A stretch of 64,000 nucleotides of DNA from Yaniella halotolerans DSM 15476 (GTDB lineage: Bacteria > Actinomycetota > Actinomycetes > Actinomycetales > Micrococcaceae). Positions 1-9,304 of the stretch are shown here, piece by piece (position 1 is the stretch's first letter; each line of letters begins with the position of its first letter). The notes beneath the pieces were generated by a model. That model saw only the letters and a list, made by a program, of their open reading frames with translations, ran no database searches and had not been told where the DNA came from. The position numbers were made by a program, and so were the translations under genes. The stretch covers positions 62,001-126,000 of the forward strand of contig NZ_ATVQ01000001.1 in the NCBI RefSeq assembly GCF_000420805.1, given 5' to 3'.

Positions 1-1928
1 CGGACACGGCCGTGTGCGTCTCCGACCACGACGGTATCCCCTACGCGGAGAGTACCGGTTTGGACGAGTACGGTCGCAACGGGGCCTCGACCGCGGTCGA
101 GGTTTGCCTCAATGGCTACACCACGTGCATCACGATCTGGGTTTGCGTTGAGTTCCAGTGCCGCGTCGGCGGTCAAAAGGACCGATTCCAGCAGTCCGTC
201 AATATTCTGGTTCTTCAGGGCGGATATTTCCACGAACATGGTGTCGCCACCATATTCTTCGGGAACAAGGCCGTACTCGGAGAGCTCACCACGGATACGG
301 TCCGGGTTCGCGCCTTCCTTATCGACCTTGTTAATGGCGACCACGATCGGTACTTCAGCCGCTTTGGCGTGGTTGAGCGCTTCAATTGTCTGCGGCATCA
401 CACCGTCGTCAGCTGCTACTACGAGCACGGCGATGTCAGTAACTTTGGCACCGCGAGCACGCATAGCTGTAAACGCCTCGTGACCCGGGGTGTCAATGAT
501 AGTCACCGAACGGTTTTTGCCTTCGTGCTCGACATCAACCTGGTAAGCACCGATGTGCTGGGTAATGCCCCCGGCTTCAGATTCACGAACGCGTGCTTTA
601 CGGATAGCGTCCAATGTACGAGTCTTACCGTGGTCGACGTGACCCATCACAGTCACCACAGCTGGACGAGCGATCATGTCTTCCGCTGCGTCTTTGTCAT
701 CGAGATCGATGTCGAAGTCGTCAAGGATTTCGCGGTCTTCGTCTTCGGGCGAGACAATCTCGACCTGATAGCCGATCTCGGCGCCCAATACCTCAAAGGT
801 ATCTTCATCCAACGACTGGTTCGTGGTAGCCATTTCACCGAGGTGGAATAGGACCGTCACAAGTGCTGCTGGATCTGCCTTAATCTTGTCCGCAAGATCA
901 GCAATAGAGGAACCACGGCGAAGGCGAATAACAGTAGTGCCATCACCTTTCGGAACCTTCACACCACCGATTACCGGTGCCTGTTGATGCTGATCGTCTT
1001 GACGCTGACGCTTCTTGGAGCGGCGACGACGACCGGTCTGTGGACCACGGCCGAATGCGCCCTGCGGCGAACCGCGACCGGGGCCACGACGTGGACCGCC
1101 ACCACCGCGACGAGGTCCACCACGGCCAGCATCTGCTGGCGTAGGTTTCTGAATCTGATCAGGCATCATTGCCGGTGTTGGGCGTGGACCTGACTCACGT
1201 GGCTGCTGTGGCTTGGCACCTGATTTTTGACCTGGCTTTGGTCCTGATTTTGCAGGGCCCTTGCTTGGTCCAGGTTTTGGAGCTCCACGTCCTGCTGGTC
1301 GTGGACCTCCACCGTGCTCTTGGCGCATACCTTGCTGTGGAGCGAACGGGTTGTTTCCAGGACGTGGTCCCCCACCGCGTGGGCCAGGCCGTGGCGCGGT
1401 CGTGTCTTGTTTTGTCTGGAAAGGGTTGTTTCCAGGACGTGCTTGTCCTGGTTTTGGAGCAGGCTTTGGACCTGGTTTCGGTGCGGCCGGTTTTGGCGCC
1501 GCGGACTTTGCCGCTGGTTTTGGCGCAGCCGGTTTTGCATCAGACTTCGGCGCTGCAGGTTCGGCTTCAGGTTTTGGATCCGCAGGTTTCGCAGCCGCTT
1601 TTGGTGCGGCCGGTTTTGCGGCAGGCTGCGGTGCTGCCGGCTTTGGATCTTCTGCCGGGGCTTCTGGTTGTTCCGTTTTAGACGCAGCAGGCTTAGCCGG
1701 TTTTGGTTTAGGAGCAGCAGGCTTGGCCGCCTGCGGCTTGGCAGCCGGTTTCGGTTTCTCCGCTGGTGCCGCATTTTCAAATTCGGCACGTAGGCGTTTC
1801 ACCACCGGTGGTTCGATAGTTGAGGACGCTGAAGATACAAACTCGCCAATTTCTTCAAGTTTGCTCAGCGCCTCGCGGGAAGGAATCCCAAGTTGCTTGG
1901 CAACTTCGTGGACGCGCAATTTCGCCAC
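1..1928 (-). CDS. infB: Translation initiation factor IF-2, 5' part (3' end outside window)
   Basis: IF-2 is the GTPase that delivers initiator tRNA to the 30S subunit and promotes subunit joining. The frame starts at a GTG (1926-1928) preceded by AGGAG and opens with the IF2_N helix [17 protein letters not shown]. About 350 low-complexity Ala/Pro/Lys/Gly-rich residues follow, including two PGNNPF units usual in actinobacterial IF-2, then the second IF2_N region. The G domain begins near residue 427 with G1 GHVDHGKT, then G3 DTPGHEAF, G4 NKVD and G5 SALK. Domains II, III and C lie off the left edge. It ends the rimP-nusA-ylxR-infB run. The repetitive N-terminus generates long meaningless open frames on the opposite strand. 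Confidence 0.97.
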   Translation of the reverse strand, partial: MAKLRVHEVAKQLGIPSREALSKLEEIGEFVSSASSTIEPPVVKRLRAEFENAAPAEKPKPAAKPQAAKPAAPKPKPAKPAASKTEQPEAPAEDPKPAAPQPAAKPAAPKAAAKPADPKPEAEPAAPKSDAKPAAPKPAAKSAAPKPAAPKPGPKPAPKPGQARPGNNPFQTKQDTTAPRPGPRGGGPRPGNNPFAPQQGMRQEHGGGPRPAGRGAPKPGPSKGPAKSGPKPGQKSGAKPQQPRESGPRPTPAMMPDQIQKPTPADAGRGGPRRGGGGPRRGPGRGSPQGAFGRGPQTGRRRRSKKRQRQDDQHQQAPVIGGVKVPKGDGTTVIRLRRGSSIADLADKIKADPAALVTVLFHLGEMATTNQSLDEDTFEVLGAEIGYQVEIVSPEDEDREILDDFDIDLDDKDAAEDMIARPAVVTVMGHVDHGKTRTLDAIRKARVRESEAGGITQHIGAYQVDVEHEGKNRSVTIIDTPGHEAFTAMRARGAKVTDIAVLVVAADDGVMPQTIEALNHAKAAEVPIVVAINKVDKEGANPDRIRGELSEYGLVPEEYGGDTMFVEISALKNQNIDGLLESVLLTADAALELNANPDRDARGVAIEANLDRGRGPVATVLVQTGTLRVGDTVVVGDAHGRV

Positions 1929-1995
1929 GATTCTCCTGTTCTGGCTGAATCGTGGCTTGCACTATTTAGTACACAACCGCGATTCTGGCCGGTCG

Positions 1996-2023
1996 AATGT
2001 ATGCTCTGTCGTCATACGCACAA
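1996..2023 (-). promoter_or_regulatory. Possible internal promoter upstream of infB
   Basis: On the minus strand a TTGTGC (2018-2023) is followed after 16 bp by TACATT (1996-2001), about 70 bp before the infB GTG. The 179-bp ylxR-infB gap is unusually wide for this operon, so infB may have its own promoter. Box matching by eye only. Confidence 0.3.
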
Positions 2024-2107
2024 GACCGCCTAACAGGTGGCTCATGCGTCGTGAGCTGACTTTGATATTCATCGTTGGGCACTCATCGTGTGCTCACCGG
2101 GTATCCA

Positions 2108-2422
2108 TCAGTTCTCTGACCCGCTTTCATCATTGTTCGGTGTGTTGGTGTTTTCTGCACGGCACGCAGTTAATGCTGCTTCAAGTGCTTCAGTATCGAC
2201 TTGATTACGAAAAGCACGGTGAAACGCACGCTTTTGTAGTGCCGTTGATAAACACCCCGGTTCGCGATGCACCCATGCACCCCGTCCCGGTAATACGCGG
2301 CGGTCATCAAGCACCACTGATCGGGAATCAACGGTGCTGTCATACGCAATGCGCACTAAGTTTGTAGTCTTTTCGCGCGTGCGACATCCGATACATAATC
2401 GGACCGGTTTATGGTTGGCCAT
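2108..2422 (-). CDS. ylxR: YlxR/RnpM family RNA-binding protein (DUF448)
   Basis: A 104-residue basic protein with the YlxR signature near the N-terminus (PVRLCIGCRTREKTTNLVRI) and the GRGAWVH motif about 45 residues on. YlxR proteins bind RNA; the Bacillus member (RnpM) has been reported to modulate RNase P. The gene sits between nusA and infB, its conserved place. Its ATG is preceded by a strong GGAGGG. A short acidic Asn/Ser-rich tail (NTPNNDESGSEN) follows the fold and looks disordered. Confidence 0.9.
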   Translation of the reverse strand: MANHKPVRLCIGCRTREKTTNLVRIAYDSTVDSRSVVLDDRRVLPGRGAWVHREPGCLSTALQKRAFHRAFRNQVDTEALEAALTACRAENTNTPNNDESGSEN

Positions 2423-2496
2423 AGCCCTCCAGACCTATCAAACGCACGTCGACCTGTACTAGTCTAACTCAATTCGTCTCGTTGATGCCAAAGCAC

Positions 2497-3501
2497 TTAG
2501 TCGTCAGCTGATGCTTGTGCCGCAGCCTGCTGTTCGTAGGCGGACTCGCCCATGATGTCGATACGCCATCCAGTTAACTTTGCGGCCAACCGAGCGTTCT
2601 GACCTTCTTTCCCGATCGCTAGCGATAACTGGTAGTCGGGAACAACGACGGAAGCAGATCTCGTGGCTTCGTCGACGCCATAAACTTTGACGACTTTAGA
2701 CGGTGACAACGCGGCCGTTATGAATTTCACTGGATCTTCAGAGTGGTCGACGATGTCGATTTTCTCGTCATTGAGTTCAGTCATGACCGCTCGGACGCGG
2801 GCGCCCATCTCACCGATGCACGCGCCCTTCGCATTGATACCAGGTTCTTTTGCACTGACGGCAATCTTCGTGCGGTGTCCTGCTTCTCTCGCGACCGCGG
2901 ATATCTCCACTGTCCCGTTAGCGATCTCCGGGACTTCGAATTCAAACAGTTTCCTGACAAGACCCGGGTGAGAACGCGAAAGCGTGACTGACGGCCCTTT
3001 ATTACCCCGACCTACCGAGACCACATAGGACCGCAGTCGAGTACCGTGCGTATAGTCTTCTCCCGGAACCTGTTCGGCAGGTGGCAAAACAGCCTCTACG
3101 CTACCCAAGTCGACCTGGATCATATGGGGGTTGGTACCCTGCTGAATCACTCCGGATACAAGCTGGTCTTGCTTGTCCCTGAACTCCCCCAGGACTTGAT
3201 CATCTTCGGCGTCTCTCAAACGCTGCACAATAACCTGTCGTGCGGTCGAAGCCGCCACTCGACCAAAGCCGGACGGAGTATCGTCGAATTCTCCAATGGG
3301 TTCGTCGTCGTCACCGTATTCAGTGGCCCAAATGGTGACTTTGCCCGTCTTGGTGTCAAGCTCAGCACGTGACTGCTGAATCGCGCCTGGAGATTTGTGG
3401 TAGGCCAACAAGAGCGCTTGCTCGATTGTTGGGATGAGCTGCGCCAGCGGAACCTCATGTTCCGTCTCGAGCACTCGAAGCAAGGAAATATCGATATCCA
3501 C
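2497..3501 (-). CDS. nusA: Transcription termination/antitermination protein NusA
   Basis: NusA binds RNA polymerase and nascent RNA and modulates pausing, termination and antitermination. The 334-residue frame has the N-terminal polymerase-binding domain (MDIDISLLRVLETEHEVP), an S1 domain, then KH1 and KH2; the KH2 stretch LSLAIGKEGQNARLAAKLTG is clear near residue 295. Length is normal for actinobacteria, which lack the acidic repeats of E. coli NusA. The start codon is GTG. It follows rimP by about 80 bp and precedes ylxR, the standard order. Confidence 0.97.
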   Translation of the reverse strand: MDIDISLLRVLETEHEVPLAQLIPTIEQALLLAYHKSPGAIQQSRAELDTKTGKVTIWATEYGDDDEPIGEFDDTPSGFGRVAASTARQVIVQRLRDAEDDQVLGEFRDKQDQLVSGVIQQGTNPHMIQVDLGSVEAVLPPAEQVPGEDYTHGTRLRSYVVSVGRGNKGPSVTLSRSHPGLVRKLFEFEVPEIANGTVEISAVAREAGHRTKIAVSAKEPGINAKGACIGEMGARVRAVMTELNDEKIDIVDHSEDPVKFITAALSPSKVVKVYGVDEATRSASVVVPDYQLSLAIGKEGQNARLAAKLTGWRIDIMGESAYEQQAAAQASADD

Positions 3502-3582
3502 CAGGTTCCTCCGTGGGGTTCATTCACTTGTGATTCTGTTATATCGTTCAGTTATTTTTTGAATACTGTCCGAGTATCCTGG

Positions 3583-4152
3583 CTATTTTAGCTGAACTTG
3601 TACGATCGCGTTAGAAAGCTGCTCGTACCGATAATGCTGTGGATCAGAGTACTTCACCGGCATACCTTTTTTCGCCCCGGGGATGACCTGCACCAGCTCA
3701 ACACCATCACCGTCAACGCTGTGGATCTTGGCATCGATTGGTTCATCGCCATCAATCATGACGTTCACCACACGTCCAAGGTTCTTTTCCCAGTGGTGCT
3801 GACGCACCAACGGCCGGTCAGTACCCGGTGTCGAGACTTCAAGCGTATATGTCTCTGTGCCAATCTCAGGAATGTCATCCCCTTGCGCATCGAGAGCGGA
3901 GGATATCTCGTGGGTTACGTCGGCGATAGTGTCGAGAATAACGCCATCGCCATCATCGATTCGGTCTACAAAAACCGACAACACTCGATCGCCCGGTGCT
4001 CCCCCAACGACAACTTCTTCGCACCAGAGTCCATGACTTTCAACAATGCCCCCGATAAGCGCTTGTAACTCGGATCGTTCCAGAGCATCCAGCTCAGATA
4101 CTGCTGGTTTGGACTCAGAAGAGTTTGTTGCGAAACTACGACGGTTAGCCAT
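3583..4152 (-). CDS. rimP: Ribosome maturation factor RimP
   Basis: RimP assists 30S subunit assembly. The protein shows the N-terminal alpha/beta domain (LIGGIVESHGLWCEEVVVGG), the family signature YTLEVSTPGTDRPL about two thirds in, and a C-terminal SH3-like domain. I place the start at ATG 4152 (MANRRSF). An in-frame GTG at 4167 would add five residues, but it overlaps the only Shine-Dalgarno (AAGGAG) and so could not use it. First gene of the rimP-nusA-ylxR-infB run. Confidence 0.93.
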   Translation of the reverse strand: MANRRSFATNSSESKPAVSELDALERSELQALIGGIVESHGLWCEEVVVGGAPGDRVLSVFVDRIDDGDGVILDTIADVTHEISSALDAQGDDIPEIGTETYTLEVSTPGTDRPLVRQHHWEKNLGRVVNVMIDGDEPIDAKIHSVDGDGVELVQVIPGAKKGMPVKYSDPQHYRYEQLSNAIVQVQLK

Positions 4153-4222
4153 AATGCGTTGATGCACTCCTTGTAGTGTTTAGTAGTACAGTTGTACCAA
4201 TCCCGGGGTCGTCTTGGTGTTG

Positions 4223-4249
4223 TTGTAGATAACTGTGACACAATACTGT
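4223..4249 (+). promoter_or_regulatory. Possible promoter giving a leaderless transcript
   Basis: TTGTAG (4223-4228) and TACTGT (4244-4249) are 15 bp apart. The expected start site coincides with the ATG at 4256, and no Shine-Dalgarno is visible. The spacing is shorter than usual, so this is tentative. Confidence 0.25.
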
Positions 4250-4255
4250 GATGTG

Positions 4256-4945
4256 ATGGAACTGAATTCAAGCGCCCCGACGGCGACTTCTCGTCTGCGA
4301 ATATTTCGTAGACTGGTTGCAATGTTTGTGACCGCCGCTCTGGTTGGACTTGGCATTTGGGTTGGATCCAGTTATATCCGGGGCACTAGCGGGGTCGCTC
4401 CTTCTGATAGTGAGCTCACGGCCTCGCAGCATACGAGTCATCTCGTTCGATCGCTACGTATTTCAGCAGCTTCCACTACAACGCCACCAAACATTGATTC
4501 TATTCCCGAAGCTGCGGCTGACGTTGAATCACTTGAATGCGGGACGCGCTTTTCAACGGCATTAGATGATGCGGTTGTTCACATGGCCGGTATCGATTAT
4601 CTGTCGACCGTAGCCGGGGCTCGCTCACTCGATGTCGAACCATGGCGAGTTCTGCAAACCCAAGCTCATACTGGTGCCACCGCGCTCCAACAGGTCTTTC
4701 CTCAAGAATGTATGCCACAGGTTCCGGTGAGTTACTCGCTGGAGGCAAATTTACGATTTGCCGATGCCATCAGTATTCGTCAAATGCTCCTATATTCAGA
4801 AGAGCTTGTTGAAGAATGGTCACAGCTCTACTTACTCGCAGAGACCACGGAGGAACGAGCGATCGCTCTGGCGGGCCTCTGGCAGGTCGTGAGTTGGGAA
4901 GTTTCAGCTTCACCGGGTCGATCCCCTTTTTCCCTCGGTTGGTAG
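4256..4945 (+). CDS. Membrane-anchored protein of unknown function, possibly DUF4439-like
   Basis: I do not recognise this gene with certainty. It encodes about 229 residues: a basic cytoplasmic N-terminus, one hydrophobic segment (LVAMFVTAALVGLGIWVGSS, about residues 18-37) acting as an anchor or uncleaved signal, a Ser/Thr-rich linker, and a mostly helical outer domain. Genes placed between rimP and proS in related actinobacteria often encode ferritin-like DUF4439 proteins, and the helical pattern would fit, but no metal-ligand pattern is evident. A GTG at 4235 is an alternative start. It is divergent from rimP and convergent with proS, with a shared terminator. Confidence 0.7.
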   Translation: MELNSSAPTATSRLRIFRRLVAMFVTAALVGLGIWVGSSYIRGTSGVAPSDSELTASQHTSHLVRSLRISAASTTTPPNIDSIPEAAADVESLECGTRFSTALDDAVVHMAGIDYLSTVAGARSLDVEPWRVLQTQAHTGATALQQVFPQECMPQVPVSYSLEANLRFADAISIRQMLLYSEELVEEWSQLYLLAETTEERAIALAGLWQVVSWEVSASPGRSPFSLGW

Positions 4946-4979
4946 TACCTAGCCAGCTCAGACTTCAGCGCTGAACACG

Positions 4980-5013
4980 CAAAACCGCCAGCCACACTGG
5001 CTGGCGGTTTTTC
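4980..5013. terminator. Bidirectional rho-independent terminator
   Basis: The perfect stem ACCGCCAGCCA/TGGCTGGCGGT with a CAC loop is flanked by AAAA and TTTTT, so it works for both convergent genes, the hypothetical gene (plus) and proS (minus). Confidence 0.9.
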
Positions 5014-5036
5014 GCGTGTCGCTCGAAGACCTCTTG

Positions 5037-6857
5037 CTAGCTATTTTGATAGGTGCGTACGAGGTTCACCACATGATCAAGTGCATCCTCCAATGGAAGA
5101 TCTTCGCGGGTGTCCGCAAGTCGATCTTTGAGCTCCAGAGTGCCTTTGGCAAGGCCCCTGCCCACAATTAAATGTAGGGGGACACCAATGAGTTCTGCGT
5201 CTGAGAATTTTACGCCTGCCTGCGCTTTTCGGCGATCATCATAGAGCACCTCGACCCCGGCAGCTTCCAGCTTGGAGGCAAACTCTTCAGCGGCTTCGAA
5301 AATCTGGTCATCTTTACCCGTGGCAACGATGTGCACGTGAGCGGGTGCTACATTCATTGGCCAGATCAGCCCTTTGTCGTCGTGATGGGCTTCAGCTAGC
5401 GCAGCTACCGCGCGTGATACGCCGATGCCATACGAGCCCATGGTGACGACTACTTGCTTGCCGTGTTCATCCAACACCTTCAGATCCAGCGCTTCGGCGT
5501 ATTTGCGTCCTAGTTGGAAGATATGTCCCATTTCCATGCCACGCCGGGTTGCAAGCGGGCCTGAGCCGTCCGGTGCCGGATCGCCATCACGGACAGCTGT
5601 CGCCTCTATAACGGCATCCCAGGTGAAGTCTCGTTCTGCAACCAAACCGAAAACGTGTTTTTGGTCTTGGTTCGCGCCGGTGACCCAGCTGGAACCGCTG
5701 ACGATTCTTGGATCGACAAAGAACGGGATGCCGGTTCGAGACTTTGTGCCCAGCATTTGAACGGGCTTGCCATCTTGCACCAAGGTCGGGCCGATGTAGC
5801 CGGGAACCAGGTCGGTGTGTTTGGCAATGTCATCAGCTGTAGCTGGTTCAACTTCCGGTTCCCCGGCCACGTCAAGCGCTTCGGGAACGAAAGCTTCTAG
5901 ACGCTTAACATCGACATCACGATCACCCGGTACTGCAACGACGAATACTTGACGCTGGCCACCGTCCAGAACAGCAGTAAGGACCACACATTTCAGTGTT
6001 TCCGATGCTCCCCAACTTCCGCCTTCTTTTGGAGCAAGCTCATTGGCAACATCTACCAGCGCAGCAATGGTTGTTGAAACGGGCGTGTCTTTGACTTCGG
6101 CAGCAGGTGCGTCAGTGAAGTCGGTGGCTTCTGGAACTACAGTGTCGACGGCCTCAACGTTTGCTCGATAACCGCCCGGAGATTCCACGAAGGTATCCTC
6201 CCCGGCAGCGGATGGATGTAAGAATTCCTCAGACCGTGAGCCACCCATCGCACCGGCCATGGCCTGCACGGCCACAACTTCGAGACCGAGGCGTTCGAAT
6301 ATACGCACGTAGGCCTGGCGGTGCTTGTCGTATGCCTCGTTCAAACCCTCTTGATCAATGGTGAAGGAATAAGAGTCCTTCATGATGAATTCTCGGACAC
6401 GGAGCAAACCAGCTCGTGGTCGAGCTTCATCCCGGTATTTCGTCTGAATCTGATACAGGTATACGGGCAGGTCTTTATAGGACGAATAATGGTCTTTGAC
6501 CAAGAGCGTAAAGAGCTCTTCGTGTGTTGGAGCCAGAAGAAAATCTGATCCAGAACGGTCTTGCAACCGGAAAATTCCGTCACCGTAGTCTTCCCATCGA
6601 CCGGTTGCTTCATACGGTTCTTTGGGCAGTAACGCTGGGAAATGCACTTCTTGGCCGCCAATAGCGTCCATTTCTTCGCGAACGATATTCTCGACCTTAT
6701 TTTTCACCCGCAGTCCTAGTGGCAGCCACGTATAACCGCCCGGTGCAGCACGGCGAATATAACCAGCACGCACCAGCAACTTATGGCTGGCGACTTCAGC
6801 ATCGGCGGGATCGTCACGCAGTGTGCGGAGGAATAAGGTTGACATGCGCAAGGGCAC
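5037..6857 (-). CDS. proS: Prolyl-tRNA synthetase
   Basis: This class II synthetase charges tRNA-Pro. The 606-residue protein has the bacterial-type layout: N-terminal catalytic part with [19 protein letters not shown], motif 2 around [17 protein letters not shown], the editing (INS) domain in the middle (about 225-400), motif 3 near [14 protein letters not shown], and the C-terminal anticodon-binding domain. A GTG start is chosen because [20 protein letters not shown] lines up with the conserved start of actinobacterial ProS; an ATG four codons later is possible. It lies downstream of the rseP cluster after two lipoprotein genes and ends at a bidirectional terminator. Confidence 0.97.
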   Translation of the reverse strand: MPLRMSTLFLRTLRDDPADAEVASHKLLVRAGYIRRAAPGGYTWLPLGLRVKNKVENIVREEMDAIGGQEVHFPALLPKEPYEATGRWEDYGDGIFRLQDRSGSDFLLAPTHEELFTLLVKDHYSSYKDLPVYLYQIQTKYRDEARPRAGLLRVREFIMKDSYSFTIDQEGLNEAYDKHRQAYVRIFERLGLEVVAVQAMAGAMGGSRSEEFLHPSAAGEDTFVESPGGYRANVEAVDTVVPEATDFTDAPAAEVKDTPVSTTIAALVDVANELAPKEGGSWGASETLKCVVLTAVLDGGQRQVFVVAVPGDRDVDVKRLEAFVPEALDVAGEPEVEPATADDIAKHTDLVPGYIGPTLVQDGKPVQMLGTKSRTGIPFFVDPRIVSGSSWVTGANQDQKHVFGLVAERDFTWDAVIEATAVRDGDPAPDGSGPLATRRGMEMGHIFQLGRKYAEALDLKVLDEHGKQVVVTMGSYGIGVSRAVAALAEAHHDDKGLIWPMNVAPAHVHIVATGKDDQIFEAAEEFASKLEAAGVEVLYDDRRKAQAGVKFSDAELIGVPLHLIVGRGLAKGTLELKDRLADTREDLPLEDALDHVVNLVRTYQNS

Positions 6858-6902
6858 TCGAAGCTCCGTTCGTAAACAAATTTGTGGGTATCTCGATGTA
6901 TT

Positions 6903-7535
6903 CTACCGCAGCATTTCTTGCAGCTGATCGGTCAGTGTCAGCGATAAGGCAACGTCTGCTGGAGGTGTGGATGAGGCCACGAGGACTGTGTTTTTGTCTC
7001 GTAAGATCACCATTGATGACGCCGTGTCATCATCGCGTTCAATCTGTAGTTCAAAAGCATCGTCGGTGTGGTGATTCAGAGGCTCAATTTCAGAGTCGAG
7101 CGCTGAGCACTCGTCAATGAAGTTTTGCAATTCGGCGGTAAAAGCTTCTGCTTCATCAGCTGATGGGAACTCAAAGGCCCCAAGGGACTGCGATTCTTCC
7201 TCGTCATCTTCATCTCGAGTGCTTAACTGACCAAATCCAGAAGTTTCTGGCTTTGTCACCGTGACAGGTGGGCATTGAGATCCATCGGCGGCTTGTTCCG
7301 GCAATAGAACTGCGGTGAAAGATTCCAATGCCTCATCACCGGTCGGAATCTGTTCCGGCTTGGGGTGCTCCATGAGTTCAGCGATGTTGTCGGTGAGCAC
7401 TTCCGGTGTCATTGCCGTTTCGGATGTTTCAGGAGAACTGGGGGCACTCACCGTTGGTTCCGGTGGCACAGGCTGATCGGTACAGGCTGTCAAAGCAAGT
7501 GCGCCAACAAACATCAGGGCGAAACTACGTTTCAT
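6903..7535 (-). CDS. Lipoprotein with PknH_C-like sensor domain
   Basis: This is a secreted lipoprotein of 210 residues. A short basic start and hydrophobic run end in the lipobox LTAC, so Cys18 should be lipidated. A Pro/Ser/Thr-rich linker and an acidic stretch (RDEDDEEES) follow. The core contains FPSADEAEAFTAELQNFIDEC, which resembles the conserved Phe/Ala-Glu-Ala/Cys pattern of the extracellular PknH_C-like sensor domain, but this is by eye. The ATG overlaps the stop of the preceding lipoprotein gene by 4 bp (ATGA), so the two are translationally coupled and probably act together at the membrane. No enzyme motif is visible. Confidence 0.8.
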   Translation of the reverse strand: MKRSFALMFVGALALTACTDQPVPPEPTVSAPSSPETSETAMTPEVLTDNIAELMEHPKPEQIPTGDEALESFTAVLLPEQAADGSQCPPVTVTKPETSGFGQLSTRDEDDEEESQSLGAFEFPSADEAEAFTAELQNFIDECSALDSEIEPLNHHTDDAFELQIERDDDTASSMVILRDKNTVLVASSTPPADVALSLTLTDQLQEMLR

Positions 7536-8341
7536 GATTCTTCCTGCACCGCCTGTGTAATTTCTGCAAGTGTCTCGGCTGCGCGTTCGACGTCACTACT
7601 CGGTTCTACGAGGATCCAAAACACCTGTGTGTCGAATCGGACGATGACCGTCGAGGATGTGACGGAAATATTTTCGACTTCAGGTTCTGGAACATCATCC
7701 GGGGAAATCACGTAGTCGGGCAGCGCACCAGGATCCGGGATAGCTGTATCTGCCCCTTCCAAATCACCGGATAGCTCCCCGGACGAATTTAGAACTAAAT
7801 CCTGATCGGATGCGGCTAGTGAATCTGGAACGGTCATTTCCTCGGCTTCAGACAACGTTGTTGCCGTGTAGTCCAGCGTCAACACGTTGGTGTCATCGAT
7901 CGTAAGATCAACCGAATCACAATCACTCCACGCTGCGGTGCGCGCGTTAAAATAATTCGTTGCCTCTTCTGCTGTTTCAAATGCTGCCGCAACGACTGTT
8001 TGGGCTGCGTGGGTGTTTTCGCCGGTTTGCGAGCTAAAACCCACTACAACATCATTGGTGGTGTAATACTGTTGATCTACGATGCCAGCGCATTCTTCTG
8101 GCTCGGGTGCATACTGAGCCAGATTTGCATCTGCGGATTGCAATGTTTCTACCGCTGGGATACCGGTAGAAATGATCGCATCATCGCTCATGGCCGCACT
8201 CATCGCTTCGTGAAAGAGAGTTTGAGCTGGTACTTCAACCTCTGGTGGCGGTGTCACATCGACCGAAGAGTGCTCGCGCGGCTCAGCGCAACCGGTTAAG
8301 ACCAGCGCGCCAGCGGCGACTAGAGCCAAGTGATTACGCAT
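7532..8341 (-). CDS. Lipoprotein with PknH_C-like sensor domain
   Basis: The protein has 269 residues. The start is set at ATG 8341, behind GAGAGGAAAA, which gives a clean lipoprotein signal (MRNHLALVAAGALVLTGC). The open frame reaches further upstream but that part has no signal. The mature protein has an acidic Pro-rich linker and a core with AFETAEEATNYFNARTAAWS followed by Asp-Cys, matching the core of the next lipoprotein, so the two look like diverged paralogs. It carries several Cys in the outer domain, compatible with disulfides. It follows the DUF4081-GNAT gene by 22 bp and overlaps the next gene by 4 bp. Confidence 0.8.
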   Translation of the reverse strand: MRNHLALVAAGALVLTGCAEPREHSSVDVTPPPEVEVPAQTLFHEAMSAAMSDDAIISTGIPAVETLQSADANLAQYAPEPEECAGIVDQQYYTTNDVVVGFSSQTGENTHAAQTVVAAAFETAEEATNYFNARTAAWSDCDSVDLTIDDTNVLTLDYTATTLSEAEEMTVPDSLAASDQDLVLNSSGELSGDLEGADTAIPDPGALPDYVISPDDVPEPEVENISVTSSTVIVRFDTQVFWILVEPSSDVERAAETLAEITQAVQEES

Positions 8342-8363
8342 GGCTATTTTCCTCTCACGGTGA

Positions 8364-9281
8364 TTAAAACAATACGGTAGCGAAGCGGTCAACGGTAGCA
8401 AAACCAACCCGTTCATACGTACGGATCGCTGCCGTGTTGTAGTCGTTGACATAGAGCGATACAACGGGAACAAGTTTCAAGGCCCGGTTAACGACCGAGG
8501 CCATGGCCGGTGCAGCGCGTCCTTGCCCACGTGCGTCGGGGCGTAGCCATACACCCTGGATTTGAATCGCGTCGGACGTGACGATGCCAAAGTCGGCTTT
8601 AAACCTCACCGCTTGTTGATCTGTTTCGATCATGGTGTGGCCTTTGGCGATAAGCTGCCGTACACGCAAACGGTATCCATTTGAGCCGTCGGCTAGCGGC
8701 GAGTAACCGAGCTCTTCGGTGAACATAGCAACAGATGCAGGCAACACAAGGTTATAGTCGGCTTCGGTGGCAGTCCGGACATTTGGGTTATCGAGCACCG
8801 AGGAATGTTCAGTGATGGTCATAAATGGCTGGTTTTTCCGTATTTCGCGAGCCGTTTGACGACCGTGTTGCAAAGCGTCCCACACACCAGTGACCGCAGG
8901 CTGCGGCCCAAAGATCGATCCGAAGTGTTCATCCAGTGCGACGAGAGCTTGACCAAAATATGCGCCGTAGTCAGGATCATCAGTTACCGGCACAATGTTT
9001 GCCCCCGCCCAGCAAGCTGCGAGCAATTGGCCAGGATGAACCGGGTCAAAGATTCCCAGAAATATACCGCGTGCAAAACCTCCGATGGGGCCCGCACGTC
9101 GCCCGGTATCAAGTATGGACTGAACGTACCCGCTCGTGACGGGTTGCTTGCTGATGAGGTTGGTCAGCGCTGCGGTATCCGAGTTCGAAAGGATGCGCAC
9201 CGTATCGCCGGTGACACGTGCCACCGCGTCTTCAGCGTCTAGCAGCCAGCGCAACGTACGGGTCAGATGCCGCAAGGTCAC
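8364..9281 (-). CDS. DUF4081/GNAT family N-acetyltransferase
   Basis: A 305-residue protein of the actinobacterial two-domain type: an N-terminal DUF4081 region (residues about 1-140, including GGFARGIFLGIFDPVHPGQLLAA read in two parts) and a C-terminal GNAT fold. The acetyl-CoA binding segment is V-W-L-R-P-D-A-R-G-Q-G-R-A-A (near residue 248), followed by VSLYVNDYNTAAIRTYERVGF. The substrate is not known. The gene is conserved next to rseP and proS in this lineage. The start is a GTG with an upstream AAAGG very close to it. Confidence 0.88.
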   Translation of the reverse strand: MTLRHLTRTLRWLLDAEDAVARVTGDTVRILSNSDTAALTNLISKQPVTSGYVQSILDTGRRAGPIGGFARGIFLGIFDPVHPGQLLAACWAGANIVPVTDDPDYGAYFGQALVALDEHFGSIFGPQPAVTGVWDALQHGRQTAREIRKNQPFMTITEHSSVLDNPNVRTATEADYNLVLPASVAMFTEELGYSPLADGSNGYRLRVRQLIAKGHTMIETDQQAVRFKADFGIVTSDAIQIQGVWLRPDARGQGRAAPAMASVVNRALKLVPVVSLYVNDYNTAAIRTYERVGFATVDRFATVLF

Positions 9282-9304
9282 CCTTTCTTCGGATATCGGG
9301 GGTT

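Noticed and set aside
12-2367. Long plus-strand open frames (up to 368 codons) opposite infB
   Set aside because: They are the antisense of the GC-rich Ala/Pro/Lys/Gly repeats of IF-2; the products are Gly/Ala or Arg-rich strings without any fold, and infB is clear on the other strand.
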